From an uncultured Paraprevotella sp. (GTDB taxonomy: Bacteria > Bacteroidota > Bacteroidia > Bacteroidales > Bacteroidaceae), in the NCBI GenBank assembly GCA_900548345.1, contig URKA01000003.1, forward strand, positions 51,515 through 115,514: DNA of 64,000 nucleotides, read 5' to 3'. The translations under genes were made by a program, and so were the position numbers. This document shows, one piece after another, positions 7,510 through 17,262 of this stretch. The first letter of the stretch is position 1. Every line of letters starts with the position of its first letter. Below the pieces are notes generated by a model, which made no database searches, was not told the DNA's origin, and worked only from the letters and a program-made list of their open reading frames with translations.

Positions 7510-8532
7510 GGCAAGTGGGCCGGACATGCCTTGCAGCCTTTCAGTTTCAAGACGAGTGAAGAATTGTATGAAAAGGAAATCTCCGGCAAGGTGGGTAGGG
7601 ACACCACCGTGTCGTTGCCCCGTTGGGCATTCCAGGTGTTCCGGCGCAATGTGCTTTCCGGACGGACGTTCCGTGAGGCAAGAACATGGCGCGCATACTA
7701 TGCGGGAATATATGCAGGATATGAGAAGTATACGATAGCCTTCGGACGTAAGGGCAAGCAGGGCGACAGCTACAACTTCGGATTTACCGGCGGTTGGAGC
7801 GTTCCCCTTTATTTTTTTAGGGACGGCCGCAGTGTGGACCTTGATTTGGGTCTGGCGCTCGGAGCCAAGATGACGCAATACGACGAATTCAGCTATGAGG
7901 AGGAAACGGGATGCTATGCCTACGAGGGTACCCGGAGCCGCCATTTCGTGCCTTATCCGGTGATACAGGATTTGCATGTTTCCCTGATATTCCGCTTCCG
8001 TTCTATCGGCAAGAAGGTGAAAGGCGGATTTGAACGCTATGAAAAGTGGTATAATGAAGTGTATGAGAAGAAAAAGTACATACGTGATACCACCCGAAAC
8101 TCCAACTGGTATAAGGCTTACGAGGCGCGCATGGCCAAACGTGAGGAGCTGAAGCGTGATTCTCTGCACAATGACTCCATCGTACAGAAGTTCCGCGAGA
8201 AGCAACAGCTGGATTCGATTCAGGATGCAGCCAAGGACGCCCAAATGAAAAAGATGAAGGAGGCCGCCCGTAAGGCTTCCGGCAAAAAAGAGAAGGCCGG
8301 CCGCAAGAAAGACAAGAAGAAGGGCTCCGAGGCGGAAGAGGCTGCCGTGGGCGCATCCGGACAAGAGAAGAAAGCCGCAGAGGAAAAGAAAGAGAAAAAG
8401 AGCCGGAAGCGAAAGAAGAAAGATGACGACGCTTCCGAAGCGCGAAATACAGGCATGGAAGACAGACAGAAACGCAACCTCGCATCCCTGAACGGGCGTG
8501 AGGCCGGAAGAAAGGAGGTGGCACAGGCATGA
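7510..8532 (+). pseudogene. DUF3575 gene, C-terminal fragment after the IS
   Basis: The frame is open from the IS end (GKWAGHALQPFSF) for 340 codons. It completes the barrel strands (YAGIYAGYEKYTIAF, FGFTGGWSVPLYFF, LHVSLIFRFRSIG). It then runs into a Lys/Glu-rich coiled tail of about 150 residues with many KK and EE pairs. No signal peptide remains, so this part should not reach the outer membrane even if it is translated from an internal start such as the TTG at 7531. The unbroken parent would be about 445 residues, unusually long for DUF3575 because of the charged tail. It overlaps the next gene by 4 bp. Confidence 0.8.
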
Positions 8533-9743
8533 GGAAACTGATGGCAGCCGCCGGACTGGCGGTATGGATGGGACAACTGGTCTCGTGCACCGAAGTGGAT
8601 TTGTGCCGCGAGGCGCATCCCCACCACTCCTATCTTGACTTCCGCTTCAACTGGAAGGAGGAGTACAAGGACGCTCATGGCGACAGCATGCGCATCATTG
8701 CCGTGCGACCCGTCAATATCATGCGTTACGAGTTCCGCGTCACTTCGCAGGAAGAGGACAATGTGGGTGTGATGCTTTCCCCTGAGGAGGAGGCCGACGA
8801 ATGCCGGAAGCTGATGCAGACGGGGGCCATCATCGACCCCGGAAGAAAGGGGAGCAACCTGTGGGTGAGGCCGGGAGAGTATAACTTTGCCACTTTCGCG
8901 TGGGACGACGACATGCTCTCCGACGTGACGGATCTTGTGGGGATCACCGATGAGCAGGAGGAACTGGGCAGCGACTTCTCCCATCTCCTGCTGTCCTATA
9001 GGCCTTTTGACGTGACGGAGCCGCAGGTGAAAGGACGCTACGGCGACTGGATTGACTACAACCCCTATTCGCAGTACATCTCCAGTTTCGGTATGCCGAT
9101 TTACTACGCATACGCCGACCATGTGAATGTGCCCGTGCCCGAAGAAGGCACGGGAGTGGTGAGGGTGGACTTCACACCCGAACTGGCCACGCAGCGCATC
9201 ACGTTCCGGTTCGATATCGAGAAGACTGCCGACCTTGTCGTAGACAGTCTGGTGGCCGAGATATCCGGCATACCTTCCACAATCGACCTGACCTCAGGCG
9301 TGATTACGGCCGACAAGACCTATAAGATGCTGTTTCAGCCCGAATATCCGGAGTTGCCGTCGTATGCCGACAGCCTTACGGCCGGACGTCTCGAATGCGA
9401 GGGGGATGTGGACGTCACGGGTATCATGCGCGGCTATAACGATGAGATGATTACCGGTCCCGGCATACTCCAGGTGGGCATCTATGCGCGCACGCTGACT
9501 GATGACGGGCAGAAGGTGTACAAGCTGTTCCGTGCGGGCATCAACCTGTTCCATACCCTGAAGGATTTGAAAATCCTTGAGTGGGACGAGGAGGTGCAGG
9601 GCTACAGGCAGACTTGCCGCGAGGCCGTGATTTCTATCAGCTCGACACTGAAGGTGAATAAGGACGGTGTTGTCAATGAAGGTACGGGAAGCACCGGGCT
9701 GGATGAATGGACAGATGGTGGCGATGTGGATTTGGATGTTTAA
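8529..9743 (+). CDS. DUF5119-type fimbrial-operon lipoprotein
   Basis: 404 residues. The N-terminus (MRKLMAAAGLAVWMGQLVSC) ends in a lipobox Cys, and CTEVDLCREAHPHHSYLDF matches the start of DUF5119 proteins, which are found in Bacteroidales fimbrial operons. The remainder is beta-rich, as in fimbrillin-like domains. The ATGA overlap with the preceding DUF3575 remnant implies translational coupling. It is probably surface-exposed or periplasmic. Its role in pilus assembly is inferred from context alone. Confidence 0.75.
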   Translation: MRKLMAAAGLAVWMGQLVSCTEVDLCREAHPHHSYLDFRFNWKEEYKDAHGDSMRIIAVRPVNIMRYEFRVTSQEEDNVGVMLSPEEEADECRKLMQTGAIIDPGRKGSNLWVRPGEYNFATFAWDDDMLSDVTDLVGITDEQEELGSDFSHLLLSYRPFDVTEPQVKGRYGDWIDYNPYSQYISSFGMPIYYAYADHVNVPVPEEGTGVVRVDFTPELATQRITFRFDIEKTADLVVDSLVAEISGIPSTIDLTSGVITADKTYKMLFQPEYPELPSYADSLTAGRLECEGDVDVTGIMRGYNDEMITGPGILQVGIYARTLTDDGQKVYKLFRAGINLFHTLKDLKILEWDEEVQGYRQTCREAVISISSTLKVNKDGVVNEGTGSTGLDEWTDGGDVDLDV

Positions 9744-9769
9744 CCAAGAAAAGAAGCGAAAATTACGTA

Positions 9770-11050
9770 ATGATGACGAAATATATAAGTTTTCTCTGCC
9801 TGTTGCTGGTGATGACGGCTTGTCACAAGGCCTACCCCGGCCTATATGCGCCTGAGATAGACTATGAGAACCCGAACCCGGAAGTGACTACAGACCATGT
9901 GCCCATCATGTTGTCCATGTATGACCCTCTCTATGCGCTGGTCACCACCAGGAAGTATGGCACGTTCGAGGCATGGGGTAGCAGTGCCGAGGCGCAGAAG
10001 CACTGGATGGACGCACGTTTCGGGGTATATGCTTTCCTGACGAACAACGCACAGTATACGGGCGGTCCGGATTATACGAAGCCGGAGGCGGGCGAAGACA
10101 CCGGCATACCCTATTGTCTGGTGAAGGACCGGAAAGTAAGGTTGACAAAAGATTGCGAACTGTTGTGGGAAGACGAAATCACCCGCTATTACAGCGCGAC
10201 CTATCCGGAATACAAGTTCAACTTCTTCCTGTATTATCTGGACAATGCGAAGGTGACGGGCGAGAACAACACGGAGCCTGCCAGAGTGGTCAAACGCATC
10301 GAGGTGGACGGCACGCAGGACATCCTCTCCGCCTATGCCTATCCCGACGCGCACGACCGCGACAAACTGGTGACGGACGATGACGAGTCGCGCTATCTGA
10401 TAAACCATTGGAACGATGTGGTCTACAGTGCCCGTTCCGGTCGCCGCCGCATAGACCCGAACTTCAAGGTCAAGCATGAAATGACGCAACTGCAGTTTAC
10501 GTTGGAGGGCATGAGGGATGTGGCCAGCAAGATTATCGTAGAAGCAGTCATCGTGACGATTCCCTATCGGGGGGATTTTACGGTGGCGGCAGATTGGGAC
10601 GGTGTACGGCTTGACAATGCCGGCATGGAACCGCCTACGGGAGTGGTGTGGGATTATACGGCGACAAAGGATATTTATCTGTCGGAGAAAAAGCAGACGG
10701 ACTTCGATGAGACTACGAAGCGGGAGAACGGCCGTCTCGACCTGTCCGTGGCGAAGGGGGTGACGAAAAATGCCGGACGGGCAATTTTAGTGCCGCCGGC
10801 ACCTTCTTACGGGATTTCTGTGTGGTATCGTTATGATGACGATAGCTATCCGACTCTCCAAGGAAAACTGTTCAATGTGGTGTTCGACAAGATGACCGCG
10901 CCTGGTGGCGATGCGTTTGCGACCGGTGGCCGGCATGTGGTCAACCTACAGATATACGGCCCGCAGCTAATCAATCTGACTGTGGACAGAAGTTCCCTTG
11001 GCTGGACTGAGTTTAAGGGAGAAATTAACGTAGATGGTGGATGGGATTAA
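9770..11050 (+). CDS. Fimbrillin-like lipoprotein
   Basis: 426 residues from the ATG at 9770, or from the adjacent ATG at 9773. Both give MTKYISFLCLLLVMTAC with a lipobox. A longer upstream frame would overlap the previous gene and bury the signal, so it is rejected. The body is beta-rich (IMLSMYDPLYALV, RFGVYAFLTNNAQY, IDPNFKVKHEMTQLQFTLEG). The KHEMTQLQFTLEG block resembles the KMKHLLTRLEF block of the two fimbrillins downstream, which places it in the Mfa-like superfamily. It is probably a minor or tip subunit. Confidence 0.7.
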   Translation: MMTKYISFLCLLLVMTACHKAYPGLYAPEIDYENPNPEVTTDHVPIMLSMYDPLYALVTTRKYGTFEAWGSSAEAQKHWMDARFGVYAFLTNNAQYTGGPDYTKPEAGEDTGIPYCLVKDRKVRLTKDCELLWEDEITRYYSATYPEYKFNFFLYYLDNAKVTGENNTEPARVVKRIEVDGTQDILSAYAYPDAHDRDKLVTDDDESRYLINHWNDVVYSARSGRRRIDPNFKVKHEMTQLQFTLEGMRDVASKIIVEAVIVTIPYRGDFTVAADWDGVRLDNAGMEPPTGVVWDYTATKDIYLSEKKQTDFDETTKRENGRLDLSVAKGVTKNAGRAILVPPAPSYGISVWYRYDDDSYPTLQGKLFNVVFDKMTAPGGDAFATGGRHVVNLQIYGPQLINLTVDRSSLGWTEFKGEINVDGGWD

Positions 11051-11098
11051 ATGTGATTTATATAAATCTTTTATTGTTTTATTATTAATTATTGTATT

Positions 11099-12343
11099 AT
11101 GAAAAAGTTATTTTTTGCTTCGGCATTGGCATTAGGCGCTCTTTGCAGTTGCTCTAATGATGACGTGGCTCCGGTCGCAGACAATGGAGTTGGTGAAGAA
11201 AGCGGTCTGGTGCCGGTACAGTTGACATTGAACCGCCCCGCAGTGGTAGCTACAGTCCGTGGTAACGGTACGGTCGGCGGTGTGGATGAGGCATCGAACA
11301 AATGGAACGGTGAGGACCTTTATGTGTTCATGATGTGCAAACAGAAGGTGGATGATAATGGTAATGCTTCCCCCGCTTTTGAAGAGTCTCGATGGATGTA
11401 TTCTGAGAATGTGGAGTCGACTCCTGTCCCTCAAATCAATTTCTACAATGAACTTTTGAAAGCGCCGGTGGATGTGGCATCCGGAGACTTGTATAGTACG
11501 ACAGTGGGGGATTATGATCCACAGTTTCCGAAGTTCTATCCGATGGACGCATCTCTCCATGACTTCTTTGCATATCATATCGATAACGCCATGTTAGATG
11601 AGGATGGCGATGGCAAGCCCGATTTTACAAAGAATGTAGATAAAATAACTGTTCCTTTCAAGATGGATGGCTCGCAGGACCTGATGGCCGGTAAGGCAAT
11701 TCCCTCAGCAGATGTGACTGGGGATTGTTCAGACAAAGGTCTTTTGTATTCTGCAAAATCAGCCCGTGGTGGAGTGATTCCTAACATTCAGATGAAGCAC
11801 TTGCTGACCCGCTTTACTTTTGAAGTGGAGGGCGGTAGCAATGCCAATGGCCTGATCGTAAATAAAATTGAGGTAATGTCTAAAACCAGCGGTGAGTTGA
11901 TTGCGGCTTATTCTCCCACTCTTCTGAGTGAAGGTGCTGAAGTGTTGGATCCGGAAGATTTGATTAGCTTCGATGAAGAAAAGACCAGATTGGAATTGAA
12001 GCAGAGACCGGAAGCCGGTGGCGCACTTGAGCCTATTACTCCGCAGACTTTGGTTGTTGCAGAAGACGGTACGAGCACGGTATTCCCCGTAGGAGAGGCT
12101 TTGATGGTTGCTCCGGGCGAAGAAGTATATAATGTATACATCACGACTACACAGCGTACCGGTTCATTGGACCACATGCACGAACAGAAAGGTGAAATCA
12201 CTGTAGTCGGTGGTGCGGTGGCTGGAACTTCTTACAAGGTGCGTATCAAGCTCTACAGCGCATCTGAAATCCAGATACAGACTACGTTGTCTGCATGGGT
12301 AGATGGTGGCGAGACTATTCCCGTCGATCCTTCAGACTTCTAA
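11099..12343 (+). CDS. Fimbrillin-family (Mfa1-like) lipoprotein
   Basis: 414 residues with the lipoprotein signal MKKLFFASALALGALCSCSND. It has features common in Mfa-like fimbrillins: an N-terminal domain ending near VPFKMDGSQDLMAGKA, then IQMKHLLTRFTFEVEG, then a C-terminal YKVRIKLYSASEIQIQTTLSAWVDGG strand. In type V pili such precursors are lipidated, exported and cleaved before polymerising by strand exchange. It is one of three related subunits in a row (9770, 11099, 12378). Which is the stalk cannot be read from sequence. Confidence 0.82.
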   Translation: MKKLFFASALALGALCSCSNDDVAPVADNGVGEESGLVPVQLTLNRPAVVATVRGNGTVGGVDEASNKWNGEDLYVFMMCKQKVDDNGNASPAFEESRWMYSENVESTPVPQINFYNELLKAPVDVASGDLYSTTVGDYDPQFPKFYPMDASLHDFFAYHIDNAMLDEDGDGKPDFTKNVDKITVPFKMDGSQDLMAGKAIPSADVTGDCSDKGLLYSAKSARGGVIPNIQMKHLLTRFTFEVEGGSNANGLIVNKIEVMSKTSGELIAAYSPTLLSEGAEVLDPEDLISFDEEKTRLELKQRPEAGGALEPITPQTLVVAEDGTSTVFPVGEALMVAPGEEVYNVYITTTQRTGSLDHMHEQKGEITVVGGAVAGTSYKVRIKLYSASEIQIQTTLSAWVDGGETIPVDPSDF

Positions 12344-12377
12344 TGAATGCAAACATCTTTAATTAAGGAATAAACAG

Positions 12378-13529
12378 ATGAAGTTACATTATTATGGTAT
12401 GGCAGCGGCAGCATCGTTGATGATGCTGTCCGCCTGCACCCACGAGAATTGGGAAGCGGAAAGCGCAGGGAGTGAAGCTCCCGTATTCATTCCCGGCGAC
12501 AGCGAATTCGAAATCCTCTTGTCTTCGGGTAACGGTACGACTGTTTCGGTGAACAAACGCTCTGCGGTGAATGCGATAAACCAAATGACGGAAGGCATCG
12601 GCGTGTTCTGTCTGGCTCGCGGCAAACAGAGCATCAATCAGGCGGCACCCGATATCACGTGGTTCAGCGATGATGCCTTGAGCACCTGCACACTGATGAA
12701 GAATGTGAAGGCATCCGTGGCGGATGAAGAAGGCAACCTGTCTTGGGACGGTCATTACTTCTATCCCATCAGCCAGTTCTATGCCTACGGACTTTATGGC
12801 TACTATCCCTACGTGGAGGATGAAAATGTGACCTATGCCAACAATCAGGCTACGGTGCATTACGCCATCGACGGTACGCAGGATTTGATTTGGGGACGCG
12901 CTTCCGCACACGATGCTGACGCCAGCGCATACAGCGCCACGTTCTTCCGCCAGTCGGCGAGCGACCTGGAGTATGTACCCGTATTGAAGATGAAGCACCT
13001 GTTGACCCGTTTGGAGTTCTACGTGCAGCCCGGTGAGACTTATACCGGTAGCGGCGTGGTATTCGACGGTGCCGAGAACATGGTGGTCGATTCCATTCAG
13101 GTATTGAATGCAGCCTGCAACGTGAACGTGCTTGTAGCCGACCTGGCCAACCCGAATATGGAGAATGCCGTGGTGACGGAAGGTGCGGGCAGAGCCGATT
13201 TCAGATTGAGAGATGCAGACGGCAAGTTGTTCGATGCCGTGCCTGTAGGTACGTCTTTGGGACAGGAAACCAAAATAGGCGAAAGCATTATGCTGGCCCC
13301 GGCTTCCACGTACATCCTGCGCATTTATCTGAAGGATACTTCTACGAACATGTCCTATCCTACGGAGTACCCTCTTACGTTGACTTCAACCGATACGGGT
13401 GCCATGTTCCAGACCGGCATGTCTTACAAAGTGACGATACTGGCCAACAAGCCTAAGGAAATCACATTGAAGGCAAACGTAGAAGAGTGGCCGCAAGCGG
13501 AAAATAATCCGCCCTCTATCATTTTGTAG
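12378..13529 (+). CDS. Fimbrillin-family (Mfa1-like) lipoprotein
   Basis: 383 residues with the lipoprotein signal MKLHYYGMAAAASLMMLSACTHE. It shares with its neighbour the order YAIDGTQDLIWGRA, VLKMKHLLTRLEFYVQPG and a C-terminal GMSYKVTILANKPKEITLKA block ending in a tryptophan-containing strand (VEEWPQAENN). This supports a paralogous pilin. A GC-rich hairpin follows at 13567-13607, before the second half of the operon. Confidence 0.82.
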   Translation: MKLHYYGMAAAASLMMLSACTHENWEAESAGSEAPVFIPGDSEFEILLSSGNGTTVSVNKRSAVNAINQMTEGIGVFCLARGKQSINQAAPDITWFSDDALSTCTLMKNVKASVADEEGNLSWDGHYFYPISQFYAYGLYGYYPYVEDENVTYANNQATVHYAIDGTQDLIWGRASAHDADASAYSATFFRQSASDLEYVPVLKMKHLLTRLEFYVQPGETYTGSGVVFDGAENMVVDSIQVLNAACNVNVLVADLANPNMENAVVTEGAGRADFRLRDADGKLFDAVPVGTSLGQETKIGESIMLAPASTYILRIYLKDTSTNMSYPTEYPLTLTSTDTGAMFQTGMSYKVTILANKPKEITLKANVEEWPQAENNPPSIIL

Positions 13530-13566
13530 TTTCCCCCTTTTTTATTCGACTACAAAGTGATTAATG

Positions 13567-13607
13567 CCTCCTTCGGCCGGTCCGAAGCGTTCGGTCGGCC
13601 GGGGAGG
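13567..13607 (+). other. Intercistronic hairpin in fimbrial operon 1
   Basis: CCTCC (13567-13571) pairs with GGAGG (13603-13607), and CGGCCG (13574-13579) pairs with CGGCCG (13596-13601). No T-tract follows. It separates the last fimbrillin from the DUF3575/OmpA-like part and may set relative mRNA levels by protecting the upstream message or by partial termination. Confidence 0.55.
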
Positions 13608-13616
13608 TTCCTTTAA

Positions 13617-14183
13617 ATGAACGTACAGACAAAAAAACGAAAGCGAATGAGACGCCTTTTATTGATAATCGTAATCATGACCTTCAGTGCCGCGGGTTTG
13701 AAAGCGCAGTTGCTGGCTCTGAAGACAGATGCATTGTGGGACGGTGCGATGACGCCGAACCTGAGCGCCGAGTTGGTCACAGGCAACAAGACGAGTGTCA
13801 ATGTATCTGTGTTCGGAAACTACAAGCCTTGGCGTGTAGACATGAAGATGGTCGGAGTCATGCCGGAGTTCCGCTACTGGTTTGGCGGACGTCCGTTGTT
13901 CCGTGAGTTTATCGGTGTGGCTGCATTAGGCACCTCATACGACATTACATGGAGCAATGAGGTGTACAAAGGCGATGCCTTCGGTGCCGGACTCACGTTC
14001 GGCTATGCTTTCTACCTGTCTCCGCATTGGAATGTGGAGTGTTACGGTTGTGTCGGTGCGGTTTATTACGACCAGAAGCATTATTATACCAAGGATTCGT
14101 ATACGGAGAACCGCCGTACGGCGCACGGTTATGCTTTGCTTCCCTTTAAGTTAGGTGTATCCTTTGTGTATATCATCAAGTAA
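13617..14183 (+). CDS. DUF3575 outer-membrane protein
   Basis: 188 residues; the ATG at 13647 is an alternative start. The signal peptide is MRRLLLIIVIMTFSAAGLKAQ. The mature part has the DUF3575 hallmarks LALKTDALWDGAMTPNLSAE and PEFRYWFGG and ends in VSFVYIIK, as does the 55233-55880 homologue. It is probably a small outer-membrane barrel assisting fimbrial assembly. Its last codons and stop are copied again at 14651 as part of a duplication that starts here. Confidence 0.85.
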   Translation: MNVQTKKRKRMRRLLLIIVIMTFSAAGLKAQLLALKTDALWDGAMTPNLSAELVTGNKTSVNVSVFGNYKPWRVDMKMVGVMPEFRYWFGGRPLFREFIGVAALGTSYDITWSNEVYKGDAFGAGLTFGYAFYLSPHWNVECYGCVGAVYYDQKHYYTKDSYTENRRTAHGYALLPFKLGVSFVYIIK

Positions 14184-14292
14184 ATTCAAAGTGGATTTGA
14201 TTATGTATAAAGCGAGTGTCTTCAGATATTTCATAGCATTAGTGCTTGTCGGTCTTCTGCTTGTGCCGGCCGATTGCTTCGCGCAACAGAAA
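14171..14292. repeat. Direct repeat, copy 1 (signal-peptide region)
   Basis: About 122 bp that recurs exactly 480 bp downstream at 14651-14772 with two substitutions. It covers the end of DUF3575, the 19-bp gap and the signal peptide of the following small gene. Identity falls off just after the GCGCAACAGAAA signal-cleavage region. Confidence 0.9.
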
Positions 14293-14622
14293 GAGATTGT
14301 CATTACCGTGAAGAGGATAGATGGTGGTAAAATTGTCGGTCCGTGGAGGGAGGCCCGTGTGTTTGGTTTCAATACATTGGTGAAGGCACATACCTTTGAA
14401 AGGGCCTATGAGGACTCTATAAAGAATCATTCATATTTCATAATGGATGAGAGCATGTATGATTTGTATGATTGTACGGATGAAGAGGGTGTTTGCGTGA
14501 TGTCGCTTCCCCCTACCGGTTATATAGTTGTCGTCTGTTATCCTTACCCACCCCGAAAAATTGCAATTAGGGGACGAAAGGAGATAGAAGTGAATATGGA
14601 AATGTATCTGGTGTGTGGGTAA
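14203..14622 (+). CDS. Small secreted paralogue of the N-terminal domain of the next gene
   Basis: 139 residues from the ATG at 14203; an upstream ATG at 14155 would lie inside DUF3575. The signal peptide MYKASVFRYFIALVLVGLLL is almost identical to that of the 834-residue protein that follows. The mature part aligns with that protein's first 110 residues or so (ITVKR, GPW, GFNT, ESMYDL, KIAI.GK.EIEV) but has diverged. It then ends at MEMYLVCG, with no OmpA-like region. It looks like a duplicated, freed N-terminal domain rather than a decayed copy, since the frame is intact. Function unknown. Confidence 0.7.
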   Translation: MYKASVFRYFIALVLVGLLLVPADCFAQQKEIVITVKRIDGGKIVGPWREARVFGFNTLVKAHTFERAYEDSIKNHSYFIMDESMYDLYDCTDEEGVCVMSLPPTGYIVVVCYPYPPRKIAIRGRKEIEVNMEMYLVCG

Positions 14623-14650
14623 GTCCTGCTCCCTCTCAATTTGTGACTCA

Positions 14651-14772
14651 TATCATCAAGTAAATTCAAAGTGGATTCGATTATGTATAAAGCGAGTGTC
14701 TTCAGATATTTCATAGCATTGGTGCTTGTCGGTCTTCTGCTTGTGCCGGCCGATTGCTTCGCGCAACAGAAA
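14651..14772. repeat. Direct repeat, copy 2 (signal-peptide region)
   Basis: Second copy of the 14171-14292 sequence, 480 bp away. It includes a stranded remnant of the DUF3575 C-terminus (TATCATCAAGTAA) in front of the 14683 gene, showing that the duplication began within the DUF3575 3' end. Confidence 0.9.
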
Positions 14773-17187
14773 CAGATTACCATTACTGTAAAGCGGAAGG
14801 ATGAGAATGGTAAAGTCACCGGTCCATGGAGCAATGTGATTGTGTACGGTTTCAATACACCGATGAAGGCGAATGCTATAGAGAAAGCTTATCAGGAAGC
14901 AGAGAAGAACCATTCCCAATTCGTCACGCCGGATGAGAGTATGTATGATTTGTGTGAGCGAACAAATGAGGACGGCTTTTGCACAATGTTGCTTGCCCGT
15001 ACCGGCTATATCCTTATTAAAGCAGAAGGTGTGCCTCTCCAGAAAATAGCCATCAAAGGGAAGATGGAGATTGAAGTGGAGTTGGAAGCCAACGCTATTG
15101 TATTGAAAGGTGTTACTAAAACAGAGACGATACCACTTCCGCCCCCACCGAAGATTGAAGTCTGTGGTAACCGCGTGGAGATGTCTTACCCGATACCCGT
15201 TGATTCGGCAGTGACCGATGGCAAGTCCCGTATGGTCATCGCTCCTGTATGCTCGATTGTGGAGACCGGAGAGAACCTCGGCTATTTGCAGCCGGTAGTG
15301 TTCGACGGCGTAGAATACCAAAGGGCGAACCTGAGGCGCATGGGATTCGATGAGTCGAGAGACCCATTGTATTATTATCGGATTCCGAAGTTTATGCAGA
15401 CGCATAAGGCCGATACCGTGCCTTTCCATCTGTTGGTGGAACCTATCGATATAAAGAAGCATTATCAGGTTGTGGGGCTGCAAACGTTTGTATCCACGAG
15501 CAATACCCCGTATCGGGTGGACAGCATAATGATTTGCGACGGTTCGAGAGAAGACCCCATGCGTTTTTTGGACTATTCGCTGATAGACATCCCGATGGAA
15601 CGGGCGAGATACGAGGAAAGAGGCAAGCCGGCGAGGAATGAAGACCATGCCAAACTGGACTTGAATTTCCTCCAGGGAGAAGCGCGCCTCGACCCGTCGG
15701 ACACGTTGAATATACGCAAGCTCCGTGATTTGCGTACCAACCTGTCCCGTTATAACGGGGCCACCTCTTCAATCGACGGAGTAGTGATTCACGGTAGTGC
15801 GTCGCCCGAAGGCGGAATGGCAGTCAACGAGCGCCTTTGCCGCGAACGTGCCGAGTTTATCAGACAGCAGCTGAGTAGTTTCCCCGAATTGCAGGAAGTC
15901 AGAAGCATCGGAGGAATCAAGACCACGCACAAGGTGGCGACGTGGGCGGATGTGGCCAATTTGTTGGAGTCCGACTCTCTTAAGGATGAGGCTGCAAGCG
16001 TGCGAGGTATTTTGTCTATCGCAAGTGATATGCGGAAGCAGGAAGAGCAAATCCGCAGGCTTCCTTGCTGGGACTATATCAATACGTCTATATTGCCGCG
16101 TCTGCGTGTAGCCGACATCCAGTGCGACTATATCACGAACCGCGTAAAGACCAAACAGGAAATCTGGGAACAGTATCAGAAAGACCCCGACTATCATGCC
16201 GGCAAGAAACAGCAGGCATACGAGTTCTACCAGTTGTTGGGTATGATTGAAGACCCGGCCGAGAAGGAGGTAATCGCTGAGGCGGCTTACCATTCTGTAG
16301 AACGATACGGCAAGCCTTGGCTTTTGGCGGCTCATGATTTGGCGCAGTGTTACATTGCACGCGGTCATGTGGATACAACGTTGCTGAGACCTTATATTGA
16401 TGTGTCGAAGAAATTCGACTTGCAATGGAGAGACCAGGAAGGCTACTTCATTAAGTTCTATTATAATGATAAGGCGGTGGTGGCCACCCAAATCAAGATG
16501 TATGTGATGGCCGGCGCGTATCGTTCGGCCCGTATTCTCGCTGAATATTTTTGGCGAGACGATGATCCGAACATTCCGGAAGAATACAAGAAGATGAAGC
16601 TCTTCCTGAAGTGTTTGGATTGTGGTTGGAAAGACCCGAAGGTAGTTGAGATGGTGTCTGAGACTTCGTATTGGAACAACATCGTTGTGACGGCGGCGCA
16701 GGATGACCCTATTTGTTGGGAGACGGCCTTGTATATGTTGAATGAAGTTACGAAGGTTAATCAGGCCGACCCTAAGGTGTTATACATGAAAGCACAGATG
16801 CGTTTTAACATCAAGTATAGCAAGAATAAGGTGACGGTTAAGATTCCGGAAAATATATTTAAACTCCCTTATGACTTTGAACCGTCAGAGGATGACCCGG
16901 AATTGGATAAATGGGGTGATCCTCGTACTGATGTCGGTCTTGCCATGGTGCAGTGTTGCCTGATTGACCCAGCTTATCTTGAGGTATTGCGTTGGGACGG
17001 CGTGTTTAACAAGAGCTATCGTGACTCCTTTTATGCCTATTGGGAGAAGATTCAGAACGGCACGGAACCCAAACCGGAATTGCCTGCACCTACGGCATTG
17101 GAAACCTCTGGTCCGACATTCGATGATGAGGCCACGGAGGATGAGACAGAGGGCGATGAAGATGAGTTTGAGGACGAGTCATTTTAA
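14683..17187 (+). CDS. Large DUF3868/OmpA-like secreted protein of fimbrial operon 1
   Basis: 834 residues from the ATG at 14683. The order is signal peptide, an N-terminal domain shared with the small upstream gene (to about 130), a Pro hinge (IPLPPPPKIEV), a beta region, then an OmpA-like domain with VVIHGSASPEGGMAVNERLC and RAEFIRQQL near residues 365-400. A helical, TPR-like C-terminal half follows, ending in an acidic tail (DDEATEDETEGDEDEFEDES). The smaller homologue at 53868 has the same OmpA-like SPEG motif and TPR tail. A periplasmic or peptidoglycan-linked assembly role is likely. Low confidence on exact domain names. Confidence 0.7.
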   Translation: MYKASVFRYFIALVLVGLLLVPADCFAQQKQITITVKRKDENGKVTGPWSNVIVYGFNTPMKANAIEKAYQEAEKNHSQFVTPDESMYDLCERTNEDGFCTMLLARTGYILIKAEGVPLQKIAIKGKMEIEVELEANAIVLKGVTKTETIPLPPPPKIEVCGNRVEMSYPIPVDSAVTDGKSRMVIAPVCSIVETGENLGYLQPVVFDGVEYQRANLRRMGFDESRDPLYYYRIPKFMQTHKADTVPFHLLVEPIDIKKHYQVVGLQTFVSTSNTPYRVDSIMICDGSREDPMRFLDYSLIDIPMERARYEERGKPARNEDHAKLDLNFLQGEARLDPSDTLNIRKLRDLRTNLSRYNGATSSIDGVVIHGSASPEGGMAVNERLCRERAEFIRQQLSSFPELQEVRSIGGIKTTHKVATWADVANLLESDSLKDEAASVRGILSIASDMRKQEEQIRRLPCWDYINTSILPRLRVADIQCDYITNRVKTKQEIWEQYQKDPDYHAGKKQQAYEFYQLLGMIEDPAEKEVIAEAAYHSVERYGKPWLLAAHDLAQCYIARGHVDTTLLRPYIDVSKKFDLQWRDQEGYFIKFYYNDKAVVATQIKMYVMAGAYRSARILAEYFWRDDDPNIPEEYKKMKLFLKCLDCGWKDPKVVEMVSETSYWNNIVVTAAQDDPICWETALYMLNEVTKVNQADPKVLYMKAQMRFNIKYSKNKVTVKIPENIFKLPYDFEPSEDDPELDKWGDPRTDVGLAMVQCCLIDPAYLEVLRWDGVFNKSYRDSFYAYWEKIQNGTEPKPELPAPTALETSGPTFDDEATEDETEGDEDEFEDESF

Positions 17188-17262
17188 GAGGTCGGTAGTA
17201 TAGACAATAGAAAAAACGAGAGAATACAGCGTGTGTGAACACACCAGATGGAAAGTGAGCGT

